Part shown: one piece after another, positions 48,241-59,066 of the stretch
How positions within the stretch are numbered: the first letter of the stretch is position 1
How the letters are laid out: each line of letters opens with the position of its first letter
NCBI GenBank assembly: GCA_905183005.1
Contig: CAJJDO010000067.1
Span: forward strand, 1 to 64,000
Length of the DNA stretch: 64,000 nucleotides
Direction of reading: 5' to 3'
From: Paramecium pentaurelia
Taxonomy: Eukaryota > Ciliophora > Oligohymenophorea > Peniculida > Parameciidae
The notes under the pieces: model-generated
Database searches by the model: none
Told to the model about the DNA's origin: nothing
What the model saw: only the letters and a program-made list of their open reading frames with translations
Position numbers and translations under genes: made by a program

Positions 48241-48867
48241 CTTTCAAGAAATTAATTTTAAAAGATATTCAAACAAAAACATTTGCCACTTAAGAATCCT
48301 AAATATACCATATTATTTTAAATAGTAAGTAAGTCATTATTACATATTAATTTTTATTATAATATAAAGACACTTTTAGAAAATTGTTATGGTTTCTTAA
48401 AATTCATACATGAATAGCCTTTTTCCTGTTTAATTAATAATAATATTTTGAAAATTCAAATCTTTTTAATTCTTATTTATTATTATAATTCAATTTTTTA
48501 TTCACAACAAATAACAAAGAAAAAACTATTCTGAAATTATTAGGCATTCTCTAAATAAGTACATATGATTTTTATAACATAATACTAGAAAATCTAGTTA
48601 TATATAGGTTAAAATTCTTTAAGATTCAAAGAGAATATTAAATAGATTTAAAAAGATATCTTTTTGTTTTTTTAGATGATTTATTTTTTATAATAAATGA
48701 TTAATACTATTATAAGAGGATATCAATAAAATAAGTAAAGTGTCATTGAAGAATTATAATAGTTGGGAGATGGTTATTATTAAATATAATTATAATTTTA
48801 TTTAATCTAATTCTATATTAATTAGTTGTTAATACAAAATATTTTATTAATTAAATTTATTATAAAA
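48241..48867. other. divergent intergenic region
   Basis: 627 bp between the glutamine synthetase start and the Mic10-like start. A short frame opening near 48701 can be read but runs without features into the next gene. No regulatory motif recognised. Confidence 0.5.
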
Positions 48868-49097
48868 ATGGATAGACAACTTAAATTAGACACTTAATTG
48901 AATAAGACTGCTTTTGATTTGGTTACCTATACAACAGTTGGTATTTGTATATATGTAAAAACAAATTAGGATACTTTGTAGGAGTTGCTGCTTCTGTATT
49001 TTTCAAGAGAAGAGCATTTATACGTAATTTGAGTGCAGGTGTTTTTGCTGGATTTGCTTTCAATGAAAATCAAGAGGCCTTTAATAGACAGCTCTGA
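48868..49097 (+). CDS. MIC10: Mic10-like MICOS subunit
   Basis: ATG 48868 (MDRQLKLDTQLNKTAFDL), one 23-nt intron (GTATATATGTAAAAACAAATTAG), TGA 49095-49097; about 68 residues. Two short hydrophobic helices flank the hallmark FFKRR turn: GYFVGVAASVFFKRRAFIRN, then LSAGVFAGFAFNENQEAFN. Mic10/MINOS1 proteins have this size, two Gly-rich helices and the FFKRR(x)WP loop. Mic10 oligomers bend the inner mitochondrial membrane at crista junctions. The Gly motifs are partly replaced by Ala/Ser, and the WP after KRR is missing. It starts 34 bp upstream of the reductase gene's ATG. Confidence 0.75.
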
Positions 49098-49131
49098 AAT
49101 ATTAAGATATAAAAATTAATATAATTTAATT

Positions 49132-50757
49132 ATGACTACGAACATAAGTTGTCTTAACTTCTATAAGGGAAAATCTTTATTAATATCTGGTTGTACAGGC
49201 TTTGTAGCTAAAGTTATATTGGAGAAAATTTTAAGAGTTTTGGAAGTTAAGAGAGTTTATGTGTTAGTGAGAGCTAAGAAAGGTCAATCAGTGACAGAGA
49301 GATTCAATAAAGAGATAATCAATTCTTAATGTTTTGATAGGATTCGTAAACAAAAAGGAGCAGATTTTCAAAAATTTATTGAAGAAGTTGTAAAACCTGT
49401 AGATGGAGATCTAATTAAACCTCATTTAGGACTTAATAAAGAAATTACATAAGAGCTTATAGAAAATGTCAATATTATCATAAATAGTGCTGCCAGTGTT
49501 GATTTCAATTCTCCAATTAAAGTTGCCTTGGAAATAAATTATTATGGAGTTCAAAAAGTGTTAGAGTTAGCTAAGCAATGTAAACATTTAGAAAATTTCA
49601 TTCATGTATCCACTGCCTATGTTAATAGTGATAAATTTGGGTATAATTTATTGTTGATTTACTAAGATTCATTGAGGAAAAGATCTATCATCCATAAAAA
49701 GACGTTGAATCCTTCGTTTCAATGTTATATAGATCATCTTAAAATTTTGATGAAAAATAATAAAAATTGGCATTAGACAAATTTCCAAATACATATACAT
49801 TTACAAAGAACTTGGCTGAATAGATGTTAGCATAGTTAAGACCTCCGAATATGTAAATTACTATCATCAGACCAACAATAGTTGGATGTTCATTTAGAGA
49901 TCCTATTCCTGGTTGGGTAATATCGATTGTTATAAAAAGATTGATAATTTGGTTGGTGGTGCAGCAGTGATCTTTTTTGCAGGGATTGGTTTAGTGAAAA
50001 TATATAAAGGGAAAGAGAATTTAATAACAGATTAAGTTCCTGTTGATTTTGTATCTGATATGACATTGGTTGCAGGTGCATATGAAGCAAATAAAAATAA
50101 TTACTAAATATATCATTGTGGTACTAGTGCTAGAAATCCTGCTCCATGGAAAATGACTAAAGATACTTGTGTGGAATATTGGAATGCAAATCCACCAAGT
50201 GTAAAAGTTTCACCATGTACCATAGAGATTAATAATAATCTATGTTATTATAGATATATGAATTTCAAAAGAAAAATGGGTGCAATGGCTTTAAAGACTT
50301 TTGCTGATACATTTGGAAATCCATCTTAAAAGAAAAATGCTGATCGTTATCTTAAGGTAATTGATAAGGCTGATACAATTAATAAGACTTTTAAACATTT
50401 TAATAGAAATGAATGGGTATTTTCTTAAGAAAATGTATTATAATTAATGAATTGTTTATCAAGAGATGAATAGGGAATATTTTTATTAGATGTGACTGAA
50501 ATGGAATGGAGGTATAAATTATATAATAAAAAAATATTAGATCATATATGATGACATTTCATTATGGACTTTAAAAATTCATATTGAAAGAAAATGTATA
50601 ACCACCTGTAGATGAAGAACCAACTGATTTATTAAGATCTTGGAAGAGTGGAAATTTTACTGATTTAAAATGGATTGTAGAAAAATAAAAACTTCCAGTA
50701 GAGAATAAAAATTATACAATGAATGGTTTATTTAATAGATAGAAAGCTAAATTATGA
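49132..50757 (+). CDS. FAR: fatty acyl-CoA reductase
   Basis: ATG 49132 (MTTNISCLNFYKGKSLL) to TGA 50755-50757, about 515 residues with introns at 49641-49666 (26 nt), 49918-49940 (23 nt) and 50512-50540 (29 nt). NAD(P)H-binding motif SGCTGFVAKVILEKIL, the NSAASVDFNSP strand, HVSTAYVNSDKFG and the catalytic YTFTKNLAEQ (Tyr-x-x-x-Lys) are all present, followed by IIRPTIVG and a C-terminal FAR_C-type region (YMNFKRKMGAMALKTF). It reduces acyl-CoA to fatty alcohol for ether lipids or wax. The first two introns end in AAG rather than TAG. No C-terminal membrane helix is obvious. Confidence 0.93.
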
Positions 50758-50818
50758 AAATGGAAAAAAAAAATGTATATTTTGTATAAAATATGATTAA
50801 TATTTAAATTACATTTTA

Positions 50819-53145
50819 ATGAGTACATTTGAAAAAATCAAATAAGACTTGGATATCAAAATGTAAAATCAAAGAGAAAATATTCTTAAAGTCTTAAATG
50901 GCTAGTAAAAGGTATTCAATGCAACAGAAAGAATAGCTTCCTATACGTAATTTTATATCTTTTAAAATAGAGATATTTACAATTTTATAGTTTAAGGTGA
51001 ACCATAAGGACTAAAGATGTATGATCTATTTAAACATTATAATGACATTTTTTTAAAAAAATCAGAGGAAATAGCAAGATAAAGCTAGAAAATTGAGAAA
51101 AATTTTTTAGAAGAAATTCTGAATTAATATTAGATTTATGAAACTCATACAAGAATTTTATAATGTTACTTTTCTTATTTAGATCGTTCATTTGTTGAAA
51201 TTTCAAATAATAATACTTAATACCCTAATTTGAAATAATAAGCAAGAAAACAATTTCATTAATTATTCTATAGCAAATTATTTTCTTTAATAAAAGAAGA
51301 ATTCAAAACAAAATTAAAATAGGATAGATATTAAATAGATAAAGAAACATAATTATAATTATAAAGAGTATATAAAATAATATATGATATGAAAACATTT
51401 TAAGATTAATTTAATAAAGAATTAATTTAAAAAGAAATAAAAGAAGATAGTTAAACATATTATTAATAATAATATAATACTTTTTAAACATTATCATTTT
51501 TGGATTAAATAAAATCATTAGTTTAATTTAAATAAGAAGAATTAAGTAGAATTAAATTAATATTTGGATGTGAATAAAGTGATCTTTAAAAAGAATTAAT
51601 TGATTTATTTAATAAACATATCATCAATAATTATGCCTAAGAATTATATTCAGATAATAATAATGATGCTTTAAAAAATATAATATTTTAAGATTGTTAT
51701 GAAGTATAATATCATAATATATATATTAGTAATTTGGTTAATTAGTATAATTTTTTGATCATTTTAAGAGTAATACTCATATTTTTGTAAAGAAATTTTA
51801 AGAAATAATAATTTAATAAGGTATGGAAATCATTTAAGAAAGATAAAATAGAATACTTTAAACTAAAATTAAATAAGAAAAAGAGGATCAAGTAATTTAT
51901 ATTATTATTTTTAATAGTAAAATAAATTTTTAGAATAATTAATATAATTATAATAGTCTTATAAGAAATTAATATAAAAACATGCAGAAAATAATCAATT
52001 TTTATTAGCCAATTTACGTGTAGCTTTTGAAATTATAACAGCAAATGCTGATTAATTTATAATTATGGAATCTTTATTATAAAAACTTCATACTTTTACT
52101 ATTAAAAGAATAGATATATGTGAAGAAAAATAATTAAGTGAAGTTATGCAATTATTAGAATGTTTTTAAGCTAAAGATTTATTATTAAAAAATTATTAAA
52201 ATAAATTAGCATAAAGAATATTAACACTTTTTGATTATCATTCTGATATTGATAAATTAATAATTGATTAATTTCGTAAGACTTTTGGACCTGAACATAC
52301 TAAATATTTAGAGTCAATGATTAAAGATTATGAATAATAAAAAAATGAAGAAAAAATAACAATATGTGATATTGAAATTTAAGCTAAAATTCTATAAAAA
52401 GAATATTGGCCTGAAATTAAACCATAAATTAATCTAATGAATATGTTAATTTTGAATTAATTGAAATCTGCATATAGATAGAAATTCAATTCTTAATAAG
52501 AAAAGAATTAATTGTATAATTTAATATAAATAATATTTTATAGAGTAGATATTAATTGGTAAGATCAAATTTCCATGATAGAATTAATGTTCAGAACAAA
52601 TTAAGAATATAAAGTTATCATTGGAGTTGTAGGTGGTGCAATCTTGTTATAATTTAATGAATAAAATATACCATTAACAAGTGAACAATTATCAGTAAAA
52701 TTTAATAATTAATATAAGTTATAAATTGGAGTTAATAACTAATATTTTTTAAATCAAATTAAATTATTAGAAAATAGAAAGTTACTCATTAAAGATGGAT
52801 AGGCTTACAAATTTAATGAAGATTTCTCTAATCCTAAACTTAAATTTAGAGTAGGAATTATATTAGAATCATTTGTTGAATATTAATGTATATAAATTTT
52901 ATTTAGAAATTATAGAAGAAGATATTTAAGGGGATAGAAAGATTGCCATTTAAGCAGCTATAGTTAGAATAATGAAAGGTAAAAAGACTTTAACATTTTA
53001 ATAATTAATTTAATTAGTAAAAGAATAATTAAAGATGTTTAAACCAAAAGATTCAGATATCAAAGATGTCATAGAAATTTTAATGAATCAAGAGTATTTG
53101 AGAAGAAATCAATAAAACATGAATGAGTTAATTTATGTTAGTTGA
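50819..53145 (+). CDS. cullin, ubiquitin-ligase scaffold
   Basis: ATG 50819 (MSTFEKIKQDLDIKMQN) to TGA 53143-53145. N-terminal cullin helices (MYDLFKHYNDIFLKKSEE). Cullin core landmarks: YAENNQFLLANLRVAFEII, LLLKNYQNKLAQRIL, IDKLIIDQFRKTFGPEHTKY and EYWPEIK. The C-terminal neddylation domain is DRKIAIQAAIVRIMKGKKTL, with the acceptor Lys in RIMK, ending LRRNQQNMNELIYVS. At least four introns are needed (one is GTATAATATCATAATATATATATTAG after FQDCYE). Cullins hold a RING protein and substrate adaptors; NEDD8 on that Lys activates the ligase. I cannot assign CUL1, 3, 4 or 5. Confidence 0.9.
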
Positions 53146-53283
53146 AATTAAATATCATATATTAATAATTATAAATTGCTATTTATTAATTAATTTAAAT
53201 AACTTAATTATATATAAAATTATTCAAAGAATATATTCAATTTAATAATTTCAAAAATTATGAGAAAAAATATATAGTAAATA

Positions 53284-55846
53284 TCATAGAAAACCAAATC
53301 TATCTAATATTCTTTCTAATTCCCTTTAATTTACAGGTTTTGGTAAAAACTCAGACATACCTACTGCTTCTCCTTCTCTAAAATTTTCTTCAGTGTCATA
53401 TGCAGAACACATTATAATGTGTGTTTGATCAAATGTTATTTTAAGAATCTAATTTAAATAATTATATTTACATCTTTTGTAGCTTAAAAACCATTTATTC
53501 CAGGCATTTCAATATCCATAAAGATTAATGTATAATATTAACAATGTTTATCTAATTATTTCTTAACTAAATCAATAGCTTAATAACCATCATAGGCTTA
53601 ATCAACTTTAATGTTATAATGCAAAAGAAGGGCTTTTAATGCTATTTAATTAAAAGGAATATCATCAACTATTAATACTCTTACACATTATTAACATAAA
53701 GGAGTAATAGAATTTTTTTGATTATTATAATCTTTATGCAAAAAATATTCTGGACTTAATGGTAGATCAATTCGATATGAAAAATTATCTGCCATATCTA
53801 AAGAACTTTCTGGTTAATTGGCTGGTAATAAATTGAAGAATTTGCTTTTTGTAGTTTTACTTCTTTTAGAAGGTGATTAAGGTTCATATTTAGAATTTTC
53901 AGATAATTATCTCAATAAAGGTAAAACTTAACTACAATTACTACCTTCATATTATGACATTTATTATTTATAAGTGTTATTTTTAGTAGTGTATTCTGAA
54001 ATCATAGGATTTCTAACAGATTCATCTCTACAAATAAATAAATTTTCTATTATAAAATATATTTTAGTTCCTTTATTTGTATTCTTTGATATAATTTCTA
54101 GAGTTCCATCATTTTTTTATACTAAACCTTCTACAATCCTTGCTGATATATTCAAACCCAAACCTAAACTTTTTTTAATTCTTGATCTATGTAAACTTTT
54201 ACCCATAGAAGTAGTTAATACTTTCCTTAAATTTTATAATTATTCTGAACCAATACCTATTCCAGTATCTTTAACTTATAATTTAATAAAAGGATATTCT
54301 GTTAATTTTAATGAAAATACAATTTTACCACCTTATGGTGTAAATTTACAAGAATTATTTAATAAATTAATTAAGACTTACATTATTCTTTATTTATCTG
54401 ATCTTATATTGCCAATCTTTTTTTCATCAAATTTAATTTATAAATCAATTTTCTTAGAATTACATTAACTAGAATATATATATTTAATTTCATCAACAAT
54501 TTCACATGACTTAAATTCAAAATATCTATATTTAAATGTGTTTGATTACATGGCTGCATAATCTAATATATCATTTATTTAATGGATTAAAAATATTATT
54601 GAAATATGAACAAATTCAACATATTCTAAAAGTTTTGGATCCTTAATCATATCTTTAATTATGACAAGCATTTCTTAACTACTATTTAAAGGAGTTCTTA
54701 ATTCATGTGAAAATGATTTAAGTAAAGAATTATGTATCTCCTTTTCTTTATTCATTTATTCTATCTTATGTTTCTTAGTAATATTCTTAATCTTTATAAC
54801 TATAATTGGTTAAACACTCTCTCCTTATATTGCAGTTCTACTAACATGAACTTTTTATTATGATGGATAAGAAAGTTATTCTTATTATGCATTTGTCATA
54901 TAAGTTGGAATAATAACAATTCTTAATTTCTTTAATAGACCTCCCTCTCCATTCATAATATACTCATAAGTTACAGCATCTTTTCTTTATAAAAATGTTT
55001 CATTATAAGATTCTGAAAGACTACTTCTTTAATCAAATTCAGAGTGAGGTGATAGATTTTAATAAAATTAGTTAAGATATTTTTGTGGGAATAGAAATGC
55101 ATCAAAAATATCTAATTCCATTTAATTCTCATGATAATATTTAAGAATTCTTTCAAAAGTAGCTTTATTCATTTTAGCCATAGATCTAGGAGGAATTTAT
55201 CCTAATGGAGATTCATCATTTTCATGTAAAGAATTAGATATAATTATTTTTTTGAGACATTCTACAACTTTTTCACTTCCCTTTTAATTTAATAGTTTCT
55301 CACATTTATTGTTCATAAAAGTTACTTTTTAATTTTAATTTAGAATAACTACACCAGCTGAAAATATATTATTTATTATATTTTAAAAGAATGTATGTAA
55401 ATGTTAATCTGATTTGTCAACACTTAGAGTTGAAACTTTTTTATTAAAACTTTTCTTTAAGTTCTAAAATTATAAAGAAGTTTTGATATTTTCATCAAAA
55501 GTTTTAGGTTCATTAAATAATGGAATATTTTATAATATGTCTGGCTTTTCTTTATATTATGAATAATGAGTTCTACTTTTTTTAAAAGATGCTCCTAATG
55601 ATTGTCTTTTTGAATCTTGTTAGAAAAAAGTTATAAATTTTTAATTAAAATTATGTTAATCTTAAGACCCGAGGTCTTTCACTGAATTTTAAATTGCTTC
55701 TTTTTTTCTTTTTAATTCATCCTTTGCAATCAAACTTAAAAAAATAATTATCAATAGACAGCTTTCTATAATTGAATAATTTGCTTAAATAAATGTAATT
55801 GACATGGTTCTTAATAAAAAAAATATTGGAAACCCGAACTTTGACA
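53284..55846 (-). CDS. hybrid histidine kinase with receiver domain
   Basis: From ATG 55846 (MSKFGFPIFFLLRTMS) two hydrophobic segments precede a PAS-like region (SAGVVILNQNQKVTFMNNK), a HisKA site SFSHELRTPLNSS, an HATPase domain (NLLNNSCKFTPQGGKI; VKDTGIGIGSEQL; SLGLGLNISARIVEG) and a C-terminal receiver (VRVLIVDDIPFNQIALKAL; FMDIEMPGINGFQATKD; the conserved Lys in FLPKPVNQ), to TGA 53284-53286. A 23-nt intron falls inside the receiver. All phospho-relay residues (His, Asp, Lys) are present. The same frame stays open upstream to another ATG near 56054, so the N-terminus may be longer. Confidence 0.92.
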
Positions 55847-55884
55847 TTATTTAAATATTTTCTTTTTATTCCTTATTTGCATGT

Positions 55885-56148
55885 ATGTAATTGATCAAAA
55901 TCATCAAAGAATTTGTATGGTTTGTAAATGGATTATTCATTGGCATCCTTATGCTTGCCTCAGTGTATATGCAATTTTGGAGCAAATATAAGATTGCTGA
56001 AATAAATTTATGTGTATTTCTCTTTTCTAATACTATTATAGTAATCCGTATCATAATACTACTTAAAGAAAGAAAACAAAGGTAATATTCATAAGGCTTA
56101 TAAAATATCCATGAACATATTATCCACCAAATGTTTTGGATGATTTGA
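55885..56148 (+). CDS. possible small two-helix membrane protein
   Basis: With TAA as Gln, ATG 55885 opens MQLIKIIKEFVWFVNGLFIG. A second helix (NLCVFLFSNTIIVIRIIILL) follows, then a basic tail to TGA 56146-56148; 87 codons. The opposite strand is open in frame with the histidine kinase N-terminus, so only one of the two readings is likely coding. I cannot decide from sequence alone. Confidence 0.35.
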
Positions 56149-56690
56149 GTATAAAACAGTATTTAATAATTCATAAATTAATGAAAAAGACTAATAATCT
56201 AATTATAGTATTACAAAAATATTAGCTTAAGTATATATACTTTTAGATATTTCCAAAAAATGATGATTAATTATGAGAAAATATATTTTATTTTGAAATT
56301 CAATTAAAAAACTAGTTATTCAAAGAATATCTCTAAATATTAATTATAGAAATTAATTAAATAAATATATATATGATAATTTTAACCTAAAGAATAATAT
56401 ATTATTGTATGTTTTAAAATATATTATCAATGAGTTTCAAATTTACATAATAATAATCTAATTAATAAATATTAATATATTAATAATCAAATTATATATA
56501 TTTATAGAGTTTATTAAGAATTAATTCCTTAATTAAATTTATATATATAATAAATAATCAAGATAGTTATGATAAAAAAATGTAATTAGAAAATAATTTT
56601 ATTTAATATAATTATACTATTTTATTTCAATTAAATGGTTTGATTATTTTATTGAATGGAATAAAATAATTTTTCAAATAAATTATTATA
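56149..56690. other. AT-rich spacer
   Basis: About 540 bp of A/T-rich DNA upstream of the Cys-rich surface protein gene; nothing recognised. Confidence 0.5.
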
Positions 56691-58788
56691 ATGAAGTTGA
56701 TCTTAGTTATCTTTGGCATTTTAGTAAACATGAGTAAATAACTTATATTATATTACTAGATGCACTTAAAGTTTATCAAGAATTAAGTGATTTATCACTT
56801 ATTCAATCATCTAATATAATGAAATGTTCAATACTCAATAAAATTGACTATTATTATCTTAGTCAATCATAACCAAGTGTCAATTACTAAATGAGAATTA
56901 GTGAATCTCATTATGCTGTTGACATTTTTGTTGATTTTTATTTAATAGGTGAATTCATCGATAAACCTATAAATATTTTACTAGACAACATCCTGATTGA
57001 TTAATACTCAGTAAAGAATGATAATTCAGTACCTTTTTGTGATATGTAAATATTTTTAATAGTTCTTTTTAAATAGTTAACCAACTTAGGTTAGTACTTA
57101 TTTCAAAACTTACATACATTATTAACAAGACTTAAACTTAGCATTCTAACTTGAGAATTCAAATGGTTTTTCATTAGGTATTAGAAACATTCAAATAATA
57201 CCTAAATTATGCCATGAATCATGTACATAATGTGTGGGACCTTAAAAAGACTAATGTAGATCTTGTTATATAGGAGCATAACTAAGTAAAAAAACAAATG
57301 AATGTAAATGTCCTTCTATTACACCTTATTTAAGTGTATAACAAAATCAATGTTTAAAGAAATGTGAAGTGAGTGAATATTTTAATTAGAATCTTGATAT
57401 GTGTATCTATGATGATAGTATTTAAATAATATATTATTAGAAATTGAATAAGTTTCATAATACTTTTGGAATAATTATGATTTCACTGGATGGTCAATGA
57501 TAGAAAATGGAAAAACTTAATCATTATTAAATAAATTCTATATGAATATAAATGGAAAAATTGTTGGATAATTCTTTGTGAGTTAATCCATTAATTATAA
57601 ATTTAATAATGCTTTTTATTATCAATCATTAAGAATAAGAGCAGATATTTACATATTTAAATCTTAATTGCAGCCTTAAATTTATGTTCAAGTAGACAAG
57701 ATACAGAAACTTGTAACTCCATTACATTATTATAATGAGACAGAATCATACGGATACATTATATATCATATTGATTATATAATTGATGCTTTACCTATTT
57801 CTAATATTACTATAAGTGTTAATAGTGATGAAAACCTTTAATGGGGAATAAATTAAATTATAATCAATACAATAAATTGTTAAGCTAATTGTAATTCTTG
57901 TAAAAGCAAACTCATTTGTAATATATGCAAAGCTGGATATTATATATATCAAGGAAGTTGTGTTACTTCATGTCCAAAATATTCTACATTAGTGGATTCA
58001 GTTTGTAAGGATATTACAGAATAATATCCATTAACTACTTATTTATTAAGAGCCTTTGATGATAATATTATTACTAATTTTATTGTCAAAAATACAAGAA
58101 GCATCAACTCTTTTTATTAAAATCAATTTGGAACTTTTTATGATGGTATTAGATATTTTGGTGGATTAAAGGATAAGGGTAATTAATATTTTTAAAAGTT
58201 ATTTAATAATTTACCACCTCATTATAAAATTCTTTTAGAATTGAATGTGATGACTTTTGAATTTACTCAATTAAATTCTTCTTCTAATAGTGTTACCATT
58301 TCTATTGATAATTAATTAGCAACTAGAATCAATTCTTGGTAAGATCAAATTCAAATGATTAAAATAGAACAAGCTCATATAAAATAGAACTTAAGTCTTG
58401 TAATGATGTCTGTTTCATAAGTTGATACTTATTTCAGTTTTGGAATCTCAAATCTAAATATTATGATCTAAAGATGTCAACCTTTATGCAAAACTTGTAT
58501 TGGTCCTAATTAGAATGATTGTACTGAATGGATAATTGAATAGAATTCATAGAATCAAAATTGTAATAATGGTTATATATTTGACATCGAATAATAAAAA
58601 TGTTTATTATGTCCTATGGGTTGTCAGAAATGTTTAGATTAAGTAACATGTTTGAAATGTGAAGATACATTTACATAATAAGGAAGCAGTTGTTATTGTT
58701 TGAATGGATATATAGATGAATTTACATTAGATTGTATAGGTATGTTATTTATTATATCTTATTAGCAAATATAACTAATCCTTTATGA
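56691..58788 (+). CDS. furin-like Cys-rich secreted or surface protein
   Basis: ATG 56691 starts a signal peptide (MKLILVIFGILVNMNALKVY). Introns at 56734-56759, 57046-57076, 57418-57440 and 58740-58765 give one frame to TGA 58786-58788, about 660 residues. Furin/growth-factor-receptor Cys repeats occur in three groups: LCHESCTQCVGPQKDQCRSC, CQANCNSCKSKLICNICKAG with CVTSCP, and CQPLCKTCIGPNQNDC with CPMGCQKCLDQ. Lectin-like beta-rich segments (FTGWSMIENGKTQSLL) lie between them. Paramecium has a large family of such extracellular proteins. This one stops after a final C.CLNGY..DCI motif with no membrane helix, so it may be secreted or truncated relative to membrane-bound relatives. Confidence 0.83.
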
Positions 58789-59066
58789 TGTAGTTGAAAT
58801 TTCTATATTTATTTTGTTATAAAATTATTATATTAAATTTATAAAATATAAGAATAACTATTCAACAAATATTTTCAATCTTTGTAATAGTATCAATGAA
58901 ATATAACTATATAAATATTAAAATTATAATAAATATGATTATAATATTTATTCAAAATAATAATTATTATATTATAATTATTCAAATGAATTAATATTTA
59001 ATTATAAACAAGAATAATTTATGATGTAATTTAATGATATTTTGAATATTTTATATATTTATTATC

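Noticed and set aside
48701..48867. In-frame upstream extension of the Mic10-like gene
   Set aside because: The extra residues are low-complexity, Mic10 proteins are short, and the ATG at 48868 fits the family length.
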